Of a stretch of 63,005 nt of DNA, positions 48,144 to 56,760 are shown in pieces. The notes beneath the pieces are model-generated. The model saw nothing but the letters and a program-made list of their open reading frames with translations, was not told the origin of the DNA and searched no databases. A program made the translations under genes and the position numbers. Each line of letters starts with the position of its first letter. Position 1 is the stretch's first letter. The DNA comes from Halobacteriovoraceae bacterium (lineage in GTDB: Bacteria; Bdellovibrionota; Bacteriovoracia; Bacteriovoracales; Bacteriovoracaceae), in contig PASN01000010.1 in assembly GCA_002711995.1 (NCBI GenBank), positions 1-63,005 of the forward strand. The letters are read 5' to 3'.

Positions 48144-48685
48144 TAGCTCAAGAGCTTTTTCCAATTCTTGAAGAACAAGTTTCTGTTGGGTTCACAGGTC
48201 GAGTGAATGTCCTTGAGCCCAATTCCAAAATGCTTTTAGGCTCAGTGGAGCTTTATGAGGGAGAGGTGTGGACCTCCACCTACAAAGGTATCAAAGGTCT
48301 TAAAGCATTCTATAATCTTTGTATCGACTCATTTAGGGATGATAACGACTTCTACTATGTTGTTGAGCCAGAGATTCTAAACAGCTCTAGAACAATTCAT
48401 TATCCGTTTACGGTCCTTAGAAGAAAGACTGCCCAGGTGGTCGAGGACTTCAAAAAGAATCAGGGTCTAAGGCCCCCCGGAAACGTAAAGCTTTTAATTA
48501 ATCCTGACTTTATTAAAAGTGGGAAAGAAGTAGAGGGTGATGAATTCGATTTACTCTGTTGCATCTCTGACTATAATAAAGTGGATGATATCTATAAAAA
48601 CTGTGATTTGCTTGATTATCAAATCACGAACTCATTAGTGTCATTAAGAAAGAAAAACGCCTTAACAGTGGTAAAAAAAGGATAA
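48140..48685 (+). CDS. Uncharacterised protein, possible DUF4388-like domain
   Basis: 181 residues, no signal peptide. The N-terminal FTGRVNVL...LLGSVELYEGEVWTSTYKG...GLKAFYNL pattern resembles DUF4388 (a gliding-motility and signalling module with a G-x-L/I-x-V, E/G-G-x-[IVL] and A-x-x pattern), but the match is loose. The C-terminal half is unassigned. It is coupled to mrp by ATGA and precedes a 63-residue gene by three bases. Confidence 0.6.
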   Translation: MIAQELFPILEEQVSVGFTGRVNVLEPNSKMLLGSVELYEGEVWTSTYKGIKGLKAFYNLCIDSFRDDNDFYYVVEPEILNSSRTIHYPFTVLRRKTAQVVEDFKKNQGLRPPGNVKLLINPDFIKSGKEVEGDEFDLLCCISDYNKVDDIYKNCDLLDYQITNSLVSLRKKNALTVVKKG

Positions 48686-48688
48686 TTT

Positions 48689-48880
48689 ATGAAATCACAA
48701 CAGCACAATCAGGGAGAGCTTAAAGAGCTAACCGTTAATATAGAGGCCCAGCTGTCTGAGGATCTTGAGAAAATGTCAAAGAACAGTGGTCTTCCAATTG
48801 ATGAACTTGTGACAATTGCTGTCAAAAGATTCAGATCAAGTCATGCAGACTATATGGGAATTGATCTAGACTACCCTTAA
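48689..48880 (+). CDS. Small ribbon-helix-helix-like protein
   Basis: 63 residues. KELTVNIEAQLSEDLEKMSK...LPIDELVTIAVKRF (about residues 12-51) looks like a single ribbon-helix-helix (CopG/Arc-type) fold: a short polar strand followed by two helices. The protein ends LDYP. It is the last gene of the mrp unit. No toxin partner is visible, so an antitoxin role is not supported. Confidence 0.65.
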   Translation: MKSQQHNQGELKELTVNIEAQLSEDLEKMSKNSGLPIDELVTIAVKRFRSSHADYMGIDLDYP

Positions 48881-48900
48881 AAACTATATCTTGTGCCCAC

Positions 48901-48926
48901 AGGCCGATACTCTCGGCCTTTGTTCT
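48901..48926 (+). terminator. Hairpin terminator, moderately strong
   Basis: AGGCCGA (48901-48907) pairs with TCGGCCT (48913-48919) around a 5-base loop; TTGTTCT follows. It probably closes the mrp transcript. The remaining roughly 200 bases to 49120 hold no gene I can support. Confidence 0.6.
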
Positions 48927-49120
48927 ACAATTGACGAAGATTGCCTGCATTTAAGTGAACTCTCAAGCTTAACCTAAGCCTCAAAGCATATATTTTAACC
49001 ACACGTTATAACTTCCTTAGTGACCAAACTTTTAACGGCCTGTCCAAAATTTACACATTCATCACACACATATTTCATAGTAAATTCAGTAGCTTAAGTT
49101 CTGCCTGAAGGGATCAAGTA

Positions 49121-49138
49121 TTGGCATGTGCGTTGCAT
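49121..49138 (+). promoter_or_regulatory. Sigma-54 (RpoN) promoter
   Basis: TTGGCATG (49121-49128), four bases, then TTGCAT (49133-49138). The invariant GG and GC are exactly ten bases apart, the defining -24/-12 spacing. The site lies 28 bases before the ATG 49166, so transcription would begin near 49150. The 200 upstream bases could hold an activator site, but I see no clear inverted repeat. Confidence 0.85.
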
Positions 49139-49165
49139 TATATACCTGTACAACAGGAGAGTATA

Positions 49166-50041
49166 ATGAAAGCGTTTAAAAAGATTACATTCACTATGGC
49201 ATTTGTTTCAGCAGCCGCAATCTTTGGTTCTGGAAGCTACAATTCAATGGTGATGAGAGATACGGCTTTCATGAAATCGGATTCTGGAATTAAGTTTGCC
49301 AAAAGACTAGACGAGTATAACGGTAAAGTTGTTGTTGGACGTATGGCCGCATCGACTCCAAAGTGGACCCAACTCTCAGATGTAAAAGAGGTTGTGGTTG
49401 AGGAGCAAAAAGTTGAAGCTCCAAAAGACCTTATTAAAGAGAGTGAGGTACAAAAGCAGGAGGAAGTTGCTATTCATAACAACGAGTATGTTGAGCCAGC
49501 TATTAAAGGTGACCTCGACATGAAAGTTACAAATGTATTTTTTAAAAAAGCAATAAAAGAGGGTGAGTTTTCAGGGAGTGCTAAAAGTTACGACGGAGTG
49601 GTCGAAGAAATCTATGTAAACATTCCTGGTAGCGCGCCCATTGAAATCAACACCCGTGAAAGGATGGAAGGCAATGTCTTTGTTTATGAAGATTCTGCAA
49701 CAGGTGAAGAAGCGAGAGGAATGTTTTATGAAGTGAAGAAAGGCACTTACATGATCACTCTTACAAACGATTCCCAGTACGCTGGACTTAGAATGGAGCT
49801 GGAAGCTCAAGGCGAAGCTGAAGTTGCATATGAAGAAGGCTACTATGATAGAAACGCTGGATGGACGACTGACTCACAAAACTTGGATGATGAATACGCT
49901 CAGAATGACTTTGATCAAGATGAGAACTATGATGAGTACGATCAAAACTATGATTCAGATTACGATGCGCAATACGATCAATACGAATACCAAGACAATG
50001 CTGATAAAGAAGGCGAGTTTGGATTTAACTTTCAGGTGTAG
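49166..50041 (+). CDS. Secreted protein with acidic Tyr/Asp/Gln-rich tail
   Basis: 291 residues from ATG 49166 (ribosome site AGGAGAG; the frame is open from 49121, which lies inside the promoter). The signal region is KAFKKITFTMAFVSAAAIFGSG. A central section of about 130 residues is beta-rich and may be globular. The last roughly 65 residues are a repetitive acidic tail of Asp, Tyr, Gln and Asn (for example DEYDQNYDSDYDAQYDQ). No family recognised; the tail could bind cations or interact with other surface material. It is expressed from a sigma-54 promoter. Convergent with the next gene, three bases apart. Confidence 0.75.
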   Translation: MKAFKKITFTMAFVSAAAIFGSGSYNSMVMRDTAFMKSDSGIKFAKRLDEYNGKVVVGRMAASTPKWTQLSDVKEVVVEEQKVEAPKDLIKESEVQKQEEVAIHNNEYVEPAIKGDLDMKVTNVFFKKAIKEGEFSGSAKSYDGVVEEIYVNIPGSAPIEINTRERMEGNVFVYEDSATGEEARGMFYEVKKGTYMITLTNDSQYAGLRMELEAQGEAEVAYEEGYYDRNAGWTTDSQNLDDEYAQNDFDQDENYDEYDQNYDSDYDAQYDQYEYQDNADKEGEFGFNFQV

Positions 50042-50044
50042 AGC

Positions 50045-50779
50045 TTAAAGCACTACACCAAAAAAAGCGCATAACGCCCAGCCAGTGGCGGCCGTGAACA
50101 AAGGAATTGTTAAATTATCATCAAGCTTTAAAGGCAGCATTTCAAAAACTGAAGCTAAAAGCGCCAAGAAAAAAGAAATCGAGATGGCCAAGAAACTTGC
50201 GCTTCCCAAGGTCAGTGAAAATATCCCAAGAGAAATTAGAAAAGTCGCTAAAAAGAAGGCCGCAGAGCCTTCCAAGCTTTTATGTTCTACAATTCTTCTT
50301 TTTCCAAACCGAATACCAATAACCGCGCTTAGAGGATCTGCAATCGCCAATGTGTAAATAGCAATAAGTGCCAGTGGTTTAGGAAAAGTGATTATAGTTA
50401 GAAGAACAGCGAATACATATGGAACCATTGCGGACTCTTTAAGCTGTTCTTCGGCCCTCATAAAAAACTTAGTTATAGGAATGAACTTGTTCGCCATTTC
50501 TGGGTAGCTGATGCGAATTTGTTCAATTACATAAAGAAGTGAAGCCGCAAAACCTAAAATGTGAATAGCTTGTTGGTGTGTAAAGGTGAACCAATAAAGA
50601 GTGGCAATAGCAACGCCACAACCTAAATGAAAAAATCTTCTAGCAATTTGAAGGTTCTTTCTTGTTGGCAGCTCAGGGGATATTGCGTCCAAAGATTCTT
50701 CAGAGTCTTTAGGCCCTTGTTCATCAATGTTCCAATCATAATTTATTTTTGCCATATCTTTCTTATCGTCTAATTGCAT
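50045..50779 (-). CDS. Diacylglycerol/polyprenol kinase family membrane protein
   Basis: 244 residues. A roughly 50-residue charged N-terminus precedes six or seven membrane helices. The family signature is ADPLSAVIGIRFGKRRI...HKSLEGSAAFF (about residues 144-173): the D-P-x-A-x-x-x-G segment and K-(S/T)-x-E-G-(S/T) motif of CTP-dependent dolichol/diacylglycerol kinases and CDP-DAG synthases. It therefore probably phosphorylates a lipid alcohol at the inner membrane; substrate unknown. A shorter start at 50755 (MAKINYD...) is possible. Confidence 0.85.
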   Translation of the reverse strand: MQLDDKKDMAKINYDWNIDEQGPKDSEESLDAISPELPTRKNLQIARRFFHLGCGVAIATLYWFTFTHQQAIHILGFAASLLYVIEQIRISYPEMANKFIPITKFFMRAEEQLKESAMVPYVFAVLLTIITFPKPLALIAIYTLAIADPLSAVIGIRFGKRRIVEHKSLEGSAAFFLATFLISLGIFSLTLGSASFLAISISFFLALLASVFEMLPLKLDDNLTIPLFTAATGWALCAFFGVVL

Positions 50780-50870
50780 GATTTATTTACCAATTCTTCG
50801 ATGCCTTTGTATGAAATATTCAATGTGACGCAAAGCTAATTCATTGTAAAGCTAATATAGGGTATGCCTT

Positions 50871-51386
50871 ATGAACAAGCTATATACAAAGCTTTTAGCT
50901 CTTCTTTTATTGGTTTCATGTGGAGACTCTATTGACGCTGATAGAAACGATATAACACTTCCTCTACCTGTGGATGAAATTGAATTATTGGCCGAGATAG
51001 ACTTTCTTCCTCAAGAAAGTGTGCCTAGCGAATTTACCATTTCCTTTGCGGCCCAATTGGAAATACCTCAAGACCTGAGTGTTTTAAGAGGGAATTCTGG
51101 AAAAGGCTTTGCTTCTATTACTGCTGATAATAGAAAATTTTGCTACCAGGGCAATGCATTTACTGAGTCACAGCTCGGAGGCGATCAATACTTTCTAAGG
51201 TTTGAGACTGAGCCTTTCTTGCAATGTGTTCTAGGCGGTGTGACAAGTTTTGATCCTGTGGTTGTCCTGGATAGTGGAGACACTATTCTATTTCAAATTG
51301 AAGACCCGGGGTGCTCAATTGAGGCGGGGACATGTATCTTTACCAGGGCCAGAGCGGCGATAGAAATTTTGGAAACCTTTCCTTAA
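50871..51386 (+). CDS. Lipoprotein of unknown family
   Basis: 171 residues. Signal peptide ends LLLLVSC (Cys17), a lipobox; Asp follows at +3, not the +2 E. coli inner-membrane retention position. The mature part is small and beta-rich with four cysteines, including the pair CSIEAGTC near the end. No family recognised. It shares TTAA with the convergent DUF374 gene. Confidence 0.7.
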   Translation: MNKLYTKLLALLLLVSCGDSIDADRNDITLPLPVDEIELLAEIDFLPQESVPSEFTISFAAQLEIPQDLSVLRGNSGKGFASITADNRKFCYQGNAFTESQLGGDQYFLRFETEPFLQCVLGGVTSFDPVVVLDSGDTILFQIEDPGCSIEAGTCIFTRARAAIEILETFP

Positions 51387-51979
51387 AGCTCGTTAAGTTT
51401 ACTCTCTAGAGTTTTTGAGTCGTAAATGCCGAATTCCCCATATCTAATCTCAATAGTGCTGAATGGCATTGGGAACTTAGCTTTATTCCATGACTTCTCA
51501 AAAATTTTTGCTCTACTTGGATAAGCCCTAGCTGGTAGAATGGGTACTTCAGTTTTTCTGCTTATTGCTGGAAGCCCTTCTTTAACTTTGTAAATTGGGC
51601 CACGGGGTCCATCCACTGCTATTGCGAAGTGATAACCTTCTTTGACCTTTTTAATTGCTGCAAGAAGGCCTCTTGCCGCGCCTTTGGAGGAGCTGCCTCT
51701 TACTGTGGTGAAGCCCAAGTTCTCTGAAAGTCCCTTCATTAGCTCACCATCTTTGCTAAGACTTATTAGAACCGCCATTTTAGCTTTTTGAAAAAAAGGC
51801 AAAAGACAAAGTTCGTCTTGGTGGTAGAAGCCTAATAGAAACTGCTGCTCGTTCTTGTAGAATGACCGCTTGAATTGATCTTCTGTTTCTTTATTGGGAA
51901 ACACGAGCTTAAATCTGCAAGTTAGGCCAAGAAGCTTGATAATGAATGTCGCTAAAGAAATAAGGATTTTATTTTTCAT
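51383..51979 (-). CDS. DUF374 lysophospholipid acyltransferase-like protein
   Basis: 198 residues, N-terminal membrane helix. The family pattern is complete: FYHQDELCLLPFF (the H-x4-D-like site, H and D with spacing as in DUF374), SLSKDGELM, VRGSSSKGAARGLLA, DGPRGPIYKVKEG. In other Gram-negatives these proteins are thought to acylate lipid A or a related lipid; the exact substrate is not readable. Confidence 0.88.
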   Translation of the reverse strand: MKNKILISLATFIIKLLGLTCRFKLVFPNKETEDQFKRSFYKNEQQFLLGFYHQDELCLLPFFQKAKMAVLISLSKDGELMKGLSENLGFTTVRGSSSKGAARGLLAAIKKVKEGYHFAIAVDGPRGPIYKVKEGLPAISRKTEVPILPARAYPSRAKIFEKSWNKAKFPMPFSTIEIRYGEFGIYDSKTLESKLNEL

Positions 51980-51980
51980 A

Positions 51981-52010
51981 GAAAAGTGGGGAAGGAGCGG
52001 CCTTCCCCAT
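51981..52010 (-). terminator. Intrinsic terminator after the etf genes (minus strand)
   Basis: On the minus strand GGGGAAGG and CCTTCCCC form an 8-bp stem around a 5-base loop (52008-51988), followed by ACTTTTC. It closes the folK-etf transcript just before the DUF374 gene. Confidence 0.8.
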
Positions 52011-52016
52011 TATTGA

Positions 52017-52976
52017 TTAACCTTGAATCTTTTTCAATTCTTCAGTAAGGATTGGAACAATCTTAAAAAGATCGCCAACGATTCCATAGTCAGCTTTTGT
52101 GAAAATAGGAGCGTCTGGATCAGAGTTGATTGCAACAATCACCTTAGATGTTCTCATCCCGGCCAAGTGTTGGATGGCGCCAGAGATACCACAGGCAATA
52201 TAAAGAGAAGGAGAAACAGTTTTACCTGTTTGACCAACTTGCATATCTGGACTTGCGTATCCTGAGTCCACAGCAGCTCTTGAAGCACCAACAGTAGCTC
52301 CAATTACTTCCGCACACTCATGTAGGATGCTGAAGTTCTCAGAGTTTTTCATTGCACGTCCACCTGAGATAATAATATTCGCTTCTGTAAGATCAGCTTT
52401 TTCGCTTGCTGATGCAATGATCTCTTTAATGGCAGCTCTGATGTTTCCGGCATCAACTGAGGCCTCAGCTGCTTCCGCTGAACCACCTGCAGGACTTTCC
52501 GGCATTCCAAGAGCGTTTGGCCTTACACTTACAAAGTGAGGCTTTGGACCTTGAATTTCAACCTTTGCAAGACACTTGCCCGCAAACAAAGGTCTAGTTG
52601 CGCTGAAGTTGTCGCCTTCAAAAATGAAATTAACAACATCTGAAGCAAGACCTGCATCAAATTGAGTTGCAAGTCTTGGCATCATGTCTTTACCAACAGC
52701 TGTGGCGCCGCTGAATACGTAGTCGTAGCCTTGAGACTCGATAAATCATTTAAGAGCGTTTGAGTAGCCCTCTGCAGAGTATTTGTCCAGGTTGTCACCT
52801 TTAAGCTTATGAACTTTTTTAGCGCCGTAGTCGCCAAGGACTTTAACTTGATCGTCCGATAGGTCACCAAACACAGCAACATCAACATCTTGTCCCGCGG
52901 CCTTGCCAAGGATTTCAAGAGTTACTGGCTTTACTTTATCTTTACTTACTTCTGAAAATACTAATACTTTTGCCAT
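52017..52976 (-). pseudogene. etfA: Electron transfer flavoprotein alpha subunit EtfA, interrupted by an in-frame TGA
   Basis: EtfA with EtfB passes electrons from acyl-CoA dehydrogenases to the quinone pool. The reading frame from ATG 52976 to the stop at 52017 is one continuous 319-residue EtfA, except that codon 77 (52748-52746) is TGA. Upstream is the N-terminal alpha/beta domain (MAKVLVFSEV...); downstream is FSGATAVGKDMMPR and the FAD domain with GGRAMKNSENF, VGASRAAVDSGY, QVGQTGK and SGAIQHLAGM. No frame change is needed to join the halves. TGA is a normal stop elsewhere here (mnmG, mrp). So it is a nonsense mutation, a sequencing error, or a readthrough or reinitiation case (ATG 52685 is the next in-frame start). 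Selenocysteine is unlikely: EtfA has no conserved Cys there, and no clear SECIS hairpin follows. Confidence 0.85.
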
Positions 52977-52990
52977 TGTAAGATCCTTTC

Positions 52991-53779
52991 TTATAAAACT
53001 TTTGCTTCTTCTCTTAGAAGCTTAACAACTTCGGCAACAACTTCTTGTTGCTTGGCCTCATCTGTAGCGTCAAATTTCTTCCCAGGAGGTTTCTCTGGTG
53101 GAAGTCTAAAGTCGCTGTACTTAAGTCTTTTGTCGTCTTCTGATACGCCAACGTCAGCAAGGGAAAGCTGTTGCATAGGCTTTCTTTTTGCCTTCATGAT
53201 TCCTGGAAGAGAAGCGTATCTTGGAGTGTTGATGCCTTTGTTTGTTGCAAGCACACATGGTGTTGAAACTTCGTAAACTTCCAAAGCTCCACCTTCGATC
53301 TCTCTTTTAACAGAGATGTTGTCGCCGCTTTTTTCGTAACCAACGATTACGGAAACTGCTGGAAAATCTAGCATCTGAGCAAGAACTTGAGGAACCTGAA
53401 GAGCGTCGTCATCGATACCTTGTTTACCAGCAAAGATTACGTCAGGCTGCTTGCCAGTCTTCTCAATTCCACCCTTTAGCGCCTTGGCGATAGTGTAAGA
53501 GTCAAGGTTGTCCTCTGCCTCAACAAGAACAGCGTCATCAGCTCCCATCGCAAGAGCGGTTCTTAGAGCTTCAGTGTCTTTTACACCGCCAACTCTAACA
53601 ACAGTTACTGTTGATCCTGGATTGTCAGCTTTTACAAGCAGTGCTTGCTCAACGGCAAACTCGTCATACGGGTTCATAATCCACTTGATAGATGTGGTTT
53701 CGATAAATGTTCCGTCAGCGTTTGGCTGAACCTTTGTCTCGGTGTCCGGAACTTGCTTTACACAAACAAAAATGTTCAT
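52991..53779 (-). CDS. etfB: Electron transfer flavoprotein beta subunit EtfB
   Basis: AMP-binding partner of EtfA. 262 residues: NIFVCVKQVPDTETKVQ at the N-terminus, the nucleotide-binding region DDAVLVEAEDN and VIFAGKQGIDDDALQVPQ, and the late recognition-loop area RYASLPGIMKAKRKPM. Intact. It lies 14 bases before etfA and follows an acyl-CoA dehydrogenase gene. Confidence 0.97.
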   Translation of the reverse strand: MNIFVCVKQVPDTETKVQPNADGTFIETTSIKWIMNPYDEFAVEQALLVKADNPGSTVTVVRVGGVKDTEALRTALAMGADDAVLVEAEDNLDSYTIAKALKGGIEKTGKQPDVIFAGKQGIDDDALQVPQVLAQMLDFPAVSVIVGYEKSGDNISVKREIEGGALEVYEVSTPCVLATNKGINTPRYASLPGIMKAKRKPMQQLSLADVGVSEDDKRLKYSDFRLPPEKPPGKKFDATDEAKQQEVVAEVVKLLREEAKVL

Positions 53780-53804
53780 TCTAAAACTCCTTCTTATTAA
53801 TAAA

Positions 53805-54944
53805 TTATTTTCCTAAAACTTCTCTTGCAATTACCAATCTTTGAATTTGACTAGTGCCTTCGTAAATCTGAATAAGCTTTGCATCTCTCATAAGCTTTTC
53901 AACAGGGTACTCTTTGCTATAGCCATAACCGCCATATATTTGTACAGCATCAGTCGTGTTTTGCATACACGAATCGGCCGCGAATGCCTTAGCGTAGGAT
54001 GCAATCTCGGTGTTTCTTTCACCGTTGTCTAGCATCCATGCGGCCTTGTGAACTAAAAGTCTTGAAGCCTCTGTCTTCATTGCAATGTCCGCGATCATAA
54101 ATTGTATGGCTTGATGCTTTGCGATTGGAACTCCAAATTGAGCTCTTTGCTTAGAATATTCTTTGACACAATCAAGAGCTCTTTGAGAACCGCCAACCGC
54201 ACTTGACGCGACTAGAGGTCTTGAATGATCCAATGTTTTCATCGCAATACTCCAGGCCTCTCCAGGCCTTCCAAGCATGTTCTCTTTTGGAACTTTTACG
54301 TTCTCGAACTGAATGGATCTTGTGTCAGAAGAACGATGTCCCATCTTCTCTTCTTTTTTGCCCATTACAATTCCTTCCAAGTCTGCAGGGACCACAACAG
54401 CACATAGACCTTTATGCTTGAGTGCAGGGTCCATAGTTCCATAGACAACAAACTGGTGTGCCTTGGACGCGTTTGTAATCCACATCTTTGAGCCATTTAA
54501 GATCCAATGATCGCCACCGTCTTTTATAGTTGTTTTGATGCCTGCGGCATCGGAACCATTGCCTGGCTCTGTTAAACAGAAAGCCGCGATCTTAAATTCT
54601 TCTGTGAACGGACGTAAGAACTTTTCTTTTTGTTCGTGAGTTCCGGCAATAACGATTGGCAACAATGCCAAGTCGTTTGCCATGAAAGAGGTGTTCATCC
54701 CCATGCACCCATAGGCCAATGCCTCGCCAATGACTACAGAGTCTAGAGCACTGAAACCAGCGCCGCCATATTCTGCTGGAATACAGGTGTTTACCAGTCC
54801 TAACTCCCAGGCCTTTTTGAATTCTTGCTCAGGAAAAATCTCTTTTTCATCATACTCTTGCGCCTTCGGGATTAATTCATTTTTGGCAAACTTCATTGCC
54901 ATTTCGCGCATTTCTAATTGCTCTGTTGATAATTTAAAATTCAT
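53805..54944 (-). CDS. Acyl-CoA dehydrogenase
   Basis: FAD enzyme of fatty-acid beta oxidation or a branched-chain acyl-CoA pathway. 379 residues. FCLTEPGNGSDAAGIKT (FAD site) and WITNAS are typical, and the base Glu is in IYEGTSQIQRL near the C-terminus, the position used by short/medium-chain enzymes. Chain-length preference is not readable. It is immediately upstream of etfB/etfA, its electron acceptor, and overlaps folK by four bases. Confidence 0.95.
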   Translation of the reverse strand: MNFKLSTEQLEMREMAMKFAKNELIPKAQEYDEKEIFPEQEFKKAWELGLVNTCIPAEYGGAGFSALDSVVIGEALAYGCMGMNTSFMANDLALLPIVIAGTHEQKEKFLRPFTEEFKIAAFCLTEPGNGSDAAGIKTTIKDGGDHWILNGSKMWITNASKAHQFVVYGTMDPALKHKGLCAVVVPADLEGIVMGKKEEKMGHRSSDTRSIQFENVKVPKENMLGRPGEAWSIAMKTLDHSRPLVASSAVGGSQRALDCVKEYSKQRAQFGVPIAKHQAIQFMIADIAMKTEASRLLVHKAAWMLDNGERNTEIASYAKAFAADSCMQNTTDAVQIYGGYGYSKEYPVEKLMRDAKLIQIYEGTSQIQRLVIAREVLGK

Positions 54945-55420
54945 ATTCTCCTCAATTGCTCATCCACTGGGAATGCCTCGTGATCAAAGCTATCTTCAAC
55001 TTGAAGCTCTTCAATGTGAGACTTGTAAAAAGGCAACTCTTTAAGTGGTCTCACTACAAAGGCCCTTTCTCGCCACCTGGGATGGGGAAGTTTTAAGTTA
55101 TCTTTTTGAAGTTTCAGCTCCCCCCAAAAAATAATATCTAAATCAATTATCCTTGGACCCTTATCTATATCTCTTACGCGTCCAAGTTCTTTTTCATATT
55201 TTAGTAAATTAAGCATCACCTCTTCGGGTGGAAGCTCAGGGATTTTAAATTCTAAAACTTGATTTAAAAAATCAGGCTGTCCGGTGTAATCTACAGCGGG
55301 GGAAGAATAAATTCTACTCTCTGCAACAATATCAAAGGTTTGACTAAGAGTAGCTTTGGCGTTGGCCAGGTTTTTAATCCTGTCTCCAATATTTGAACCG
55401 GTGGCTATGATTAGACTCAT
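54941..55420 (-). CDS. folK: 2-amino-4-hydroxy-6-hydroxymethyldihydropteridine pyrophosphokinase FolK
   Basis: Folate synthesis enzyme. 159 residues: LIIATGSNIGDRIKNLANA at the N-terminus, the VVE-like middle and the signature RVRDIDKGPRIIDLDIIFWG, then LPHPRWRERAFVVRPL. It overlaps the acyl-CoA dehydrogenase start by four bases (ATGA), an unusual partner for folate synthesis. Confidence 0.95.
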   Translation of the reverse strand: MSLIIATGSNIGDRIKNLANAKATLSQTFDIVAESRIYSSPAVDYTGQPDFLNQVLEFKIPELPPEEVMLNLLKYEKELGRVRDIDKGPRIIDLDIIFWGELKLQKDNLKLPHPRWRERAFVVRPLKELPFYKSHIEELQVEDSFDHEAFPVDEQLRRI

Positions 55421-55442
55421 AGGGATATAATAGCAGGTTTTG

Positions 55443-55634
55443 CTAATTATCTTTCTGTTCTAGATCATCATTTTCTTCAGGAGATTCTTTTGTTTGATCA
55501 TGATCCAGCTTAAACTCATAAGACTGGGGGATGGAAGGTAGTGCTGTATTCTTAGGAGCGGAAGGGGCCGTCTTTACACCGCAGGCAACTGTAAAAATAC
55601 TAAGCGTAAAAATAATAAACAGTTTAAAATTCAA
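55443..55634 (-). CDS. Small LptM-like lipoprotein
   Basis: 63 residues. The signal peptide ends FTVACG with Cys18, and the mature start CGVKTAPSAP resembles LptM/YifL-type lipoproteins (CGxKgPx), which aid LptD maturation. The rest is hydrophilic and acidic, with a Glu/Asp-rich end. Assignment is by the short motif only. It overlaps the upstream gene by 11 bases. Confidence 0.6.
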   Translation of the reverse strand: MNFKLFIIFTLSIFTVACGVKTAPSAPKNTALPSIPQSYEFKLDHDQTKESPEENDDLEQKDN

Positions 55635-56637
55635 TTGCGGCTCCTAGCGCTATAATATCATTTCCAAGGTCTGCTTTAAAAAACCAACCTGGCACCAGCC
55701 GTCTAAGAAGTGTCAAACCAAAAACCGGTTGGTCTTGTCCAAGCTCGTTTATTAAGTTTTCTTCCTTCGCGTTTAGGGTGGGGTCGTTGCTCTGTCCAGC
55801 ATTGGGGCTGGAGACGTTGTAAATTTGATAACCAACATACGGCATTATGTAAGAATAGAGTGGGGCCTTGAATGTGTATTTTAACCTTATTGTAAAATTG
55901 TTAACTAATGTCTGGGTGCTTTGTGCTGGAAAGTTGCTAAGCAATGTCCGACCATAAAGTCCCTCGGCCCAATAGTTGTCGTTGAATTGATATGCCCAAC
56001 TGAAGGCCCACTGAGTTCCAATCTTTGTTTCAGTCTCTGGAAGCAATGTGTTCTCAAAGCTATACTGAGACCACGCGGCTCCCACCACATTGTCGGTTCT
56101 AATGTATCTATTGTCTTTGGAGAAGAAATCGACATCTTCTTCGATGATGCCCTCATCGATTTGGTAAAGATCTTCTTCAGACTCTATTTTTCCTTCCTCT
56201 TCAACTTCTTTCTTTTCTTCTTTAACAAAAAGTCTTGAGTCATCACCTTTTAGAATTCCTACCTCTAGGCCTTTTTTTAATGAACTCCATCTCTTTAAGG
56301 AATAAATTTTTATAATCTTTATTCCAGCTAGGGAGTCGTGGGTTTTACCAACCAGTGCCCTTGCGACGGGATCTTTTTCACCTAAGACAAGTGTGATGAA
56401 GTCACCCTTGTTTAGCATTTCGTTGGTATTGGTGAGGATGAAAATCTTTTGGCTTCTAGAGATAATTCTGACTGTTTCAGTGAAAATTTCAGTGCTAGCG
56501 CCAAAACCATCTGGTGAGGAGATGTCACTGACCAAGCTTTGAGCGTAAATTTTATTTACACACAGCGCAAAACCTGTAAATGTAAGAAAAAAAGTAATTT
56601 TTAATATTTTCGACAAGTTATATCCATCCTTCCACAT
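55624..56637 (-). CDS. Exported protein, probable outer-membrane barrel
   Basis: About 337 residues from ATG 56637; the frame is open to 56658, and TTG 56616 behind AGGATGGA is an alternative. Signal region KITFFLTFTGFALCVNKIYA. An N-terminal soluble domain of about 110 residues (RIISRSQKIFILTNTNEMLNKGDFITLVLG, resembling an SH3-like/flagellar-hook-type beta domain but not assignable) is followed by an acidic linker. The C-terminal part has strand-like aromatic repeats (FSWAYQFNDNYWAEGLYGRT) and ends NDIIALGAAIEF, a barrel-type terminus. Function unknown. Confidence 0.65.
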   Translation of the reverse strand: MWKDGYNLSKILKITFFLTFTGFALCVNKIYAQSLVSDISSPDGFGASTEIFTETVRIISRSQKIFILTNTNEMLNKGDFITLVLGEKDPVARALVGKTHDSLAGIKIIKIYSLKRWSSLKKGLEVGILKGDDSRLFVKEEKKEVEEEGKIESEEDLYQIDEGIIEEDVDFFSKDNRYIRTDNVVGAAWSQYSFENTLLPETETKIGTQWAFSWAYQFNDNYWAEGLYGRTLLSNFPAQSTQTLVNNFTIRLKYTFKAPLYSYIMPYVGYQIYNVSSPNAGQSNDPTLNAKEENLINELGQDQPVFGLTLLRRLVPGWFFKADLGNDIIALGAAIEF

Positions 56638-56760
56638 AATTTTAGGACTTTTACGCAACCAAGTAAACCGGTTGTGTGTATAAAAAAAAAATCAAGTGAT
56701 TGACGGTTTTGCACAGGTTTTGATACCAATCCCTAGACACACAATATATTGGGGGAGTAG

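Noticed and set aside
48689-48880. RHH protein as the antitoxin of a toxin-antitoxin pair
   Set aside because: No toxin-like gene is adjacent; the neighbours are the mrp unit and a terminator.
48901-48919. GCCGATAC as a sigma-28 -10
   Set aside because: It is one arm of a hairpin terminator, not a perfect match, and has no -35 upstream.
52746-52748. TGA in etfA as evidence of a variant genetic code or selenocysteine
   Set aside because: TGA ends mnmG and mrp normally. The position has no conserved Cys in EtfA as far as I know, and no convincing SECIS hairpin follows.
52682-52918. 78-residue frame on the minus strand covering the etfA stop
   Set aside because: It lies in another frame, has no family match, and the EtfA sequence continues in the original frame on both sides of the TGA. 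No frameshift joins the two.
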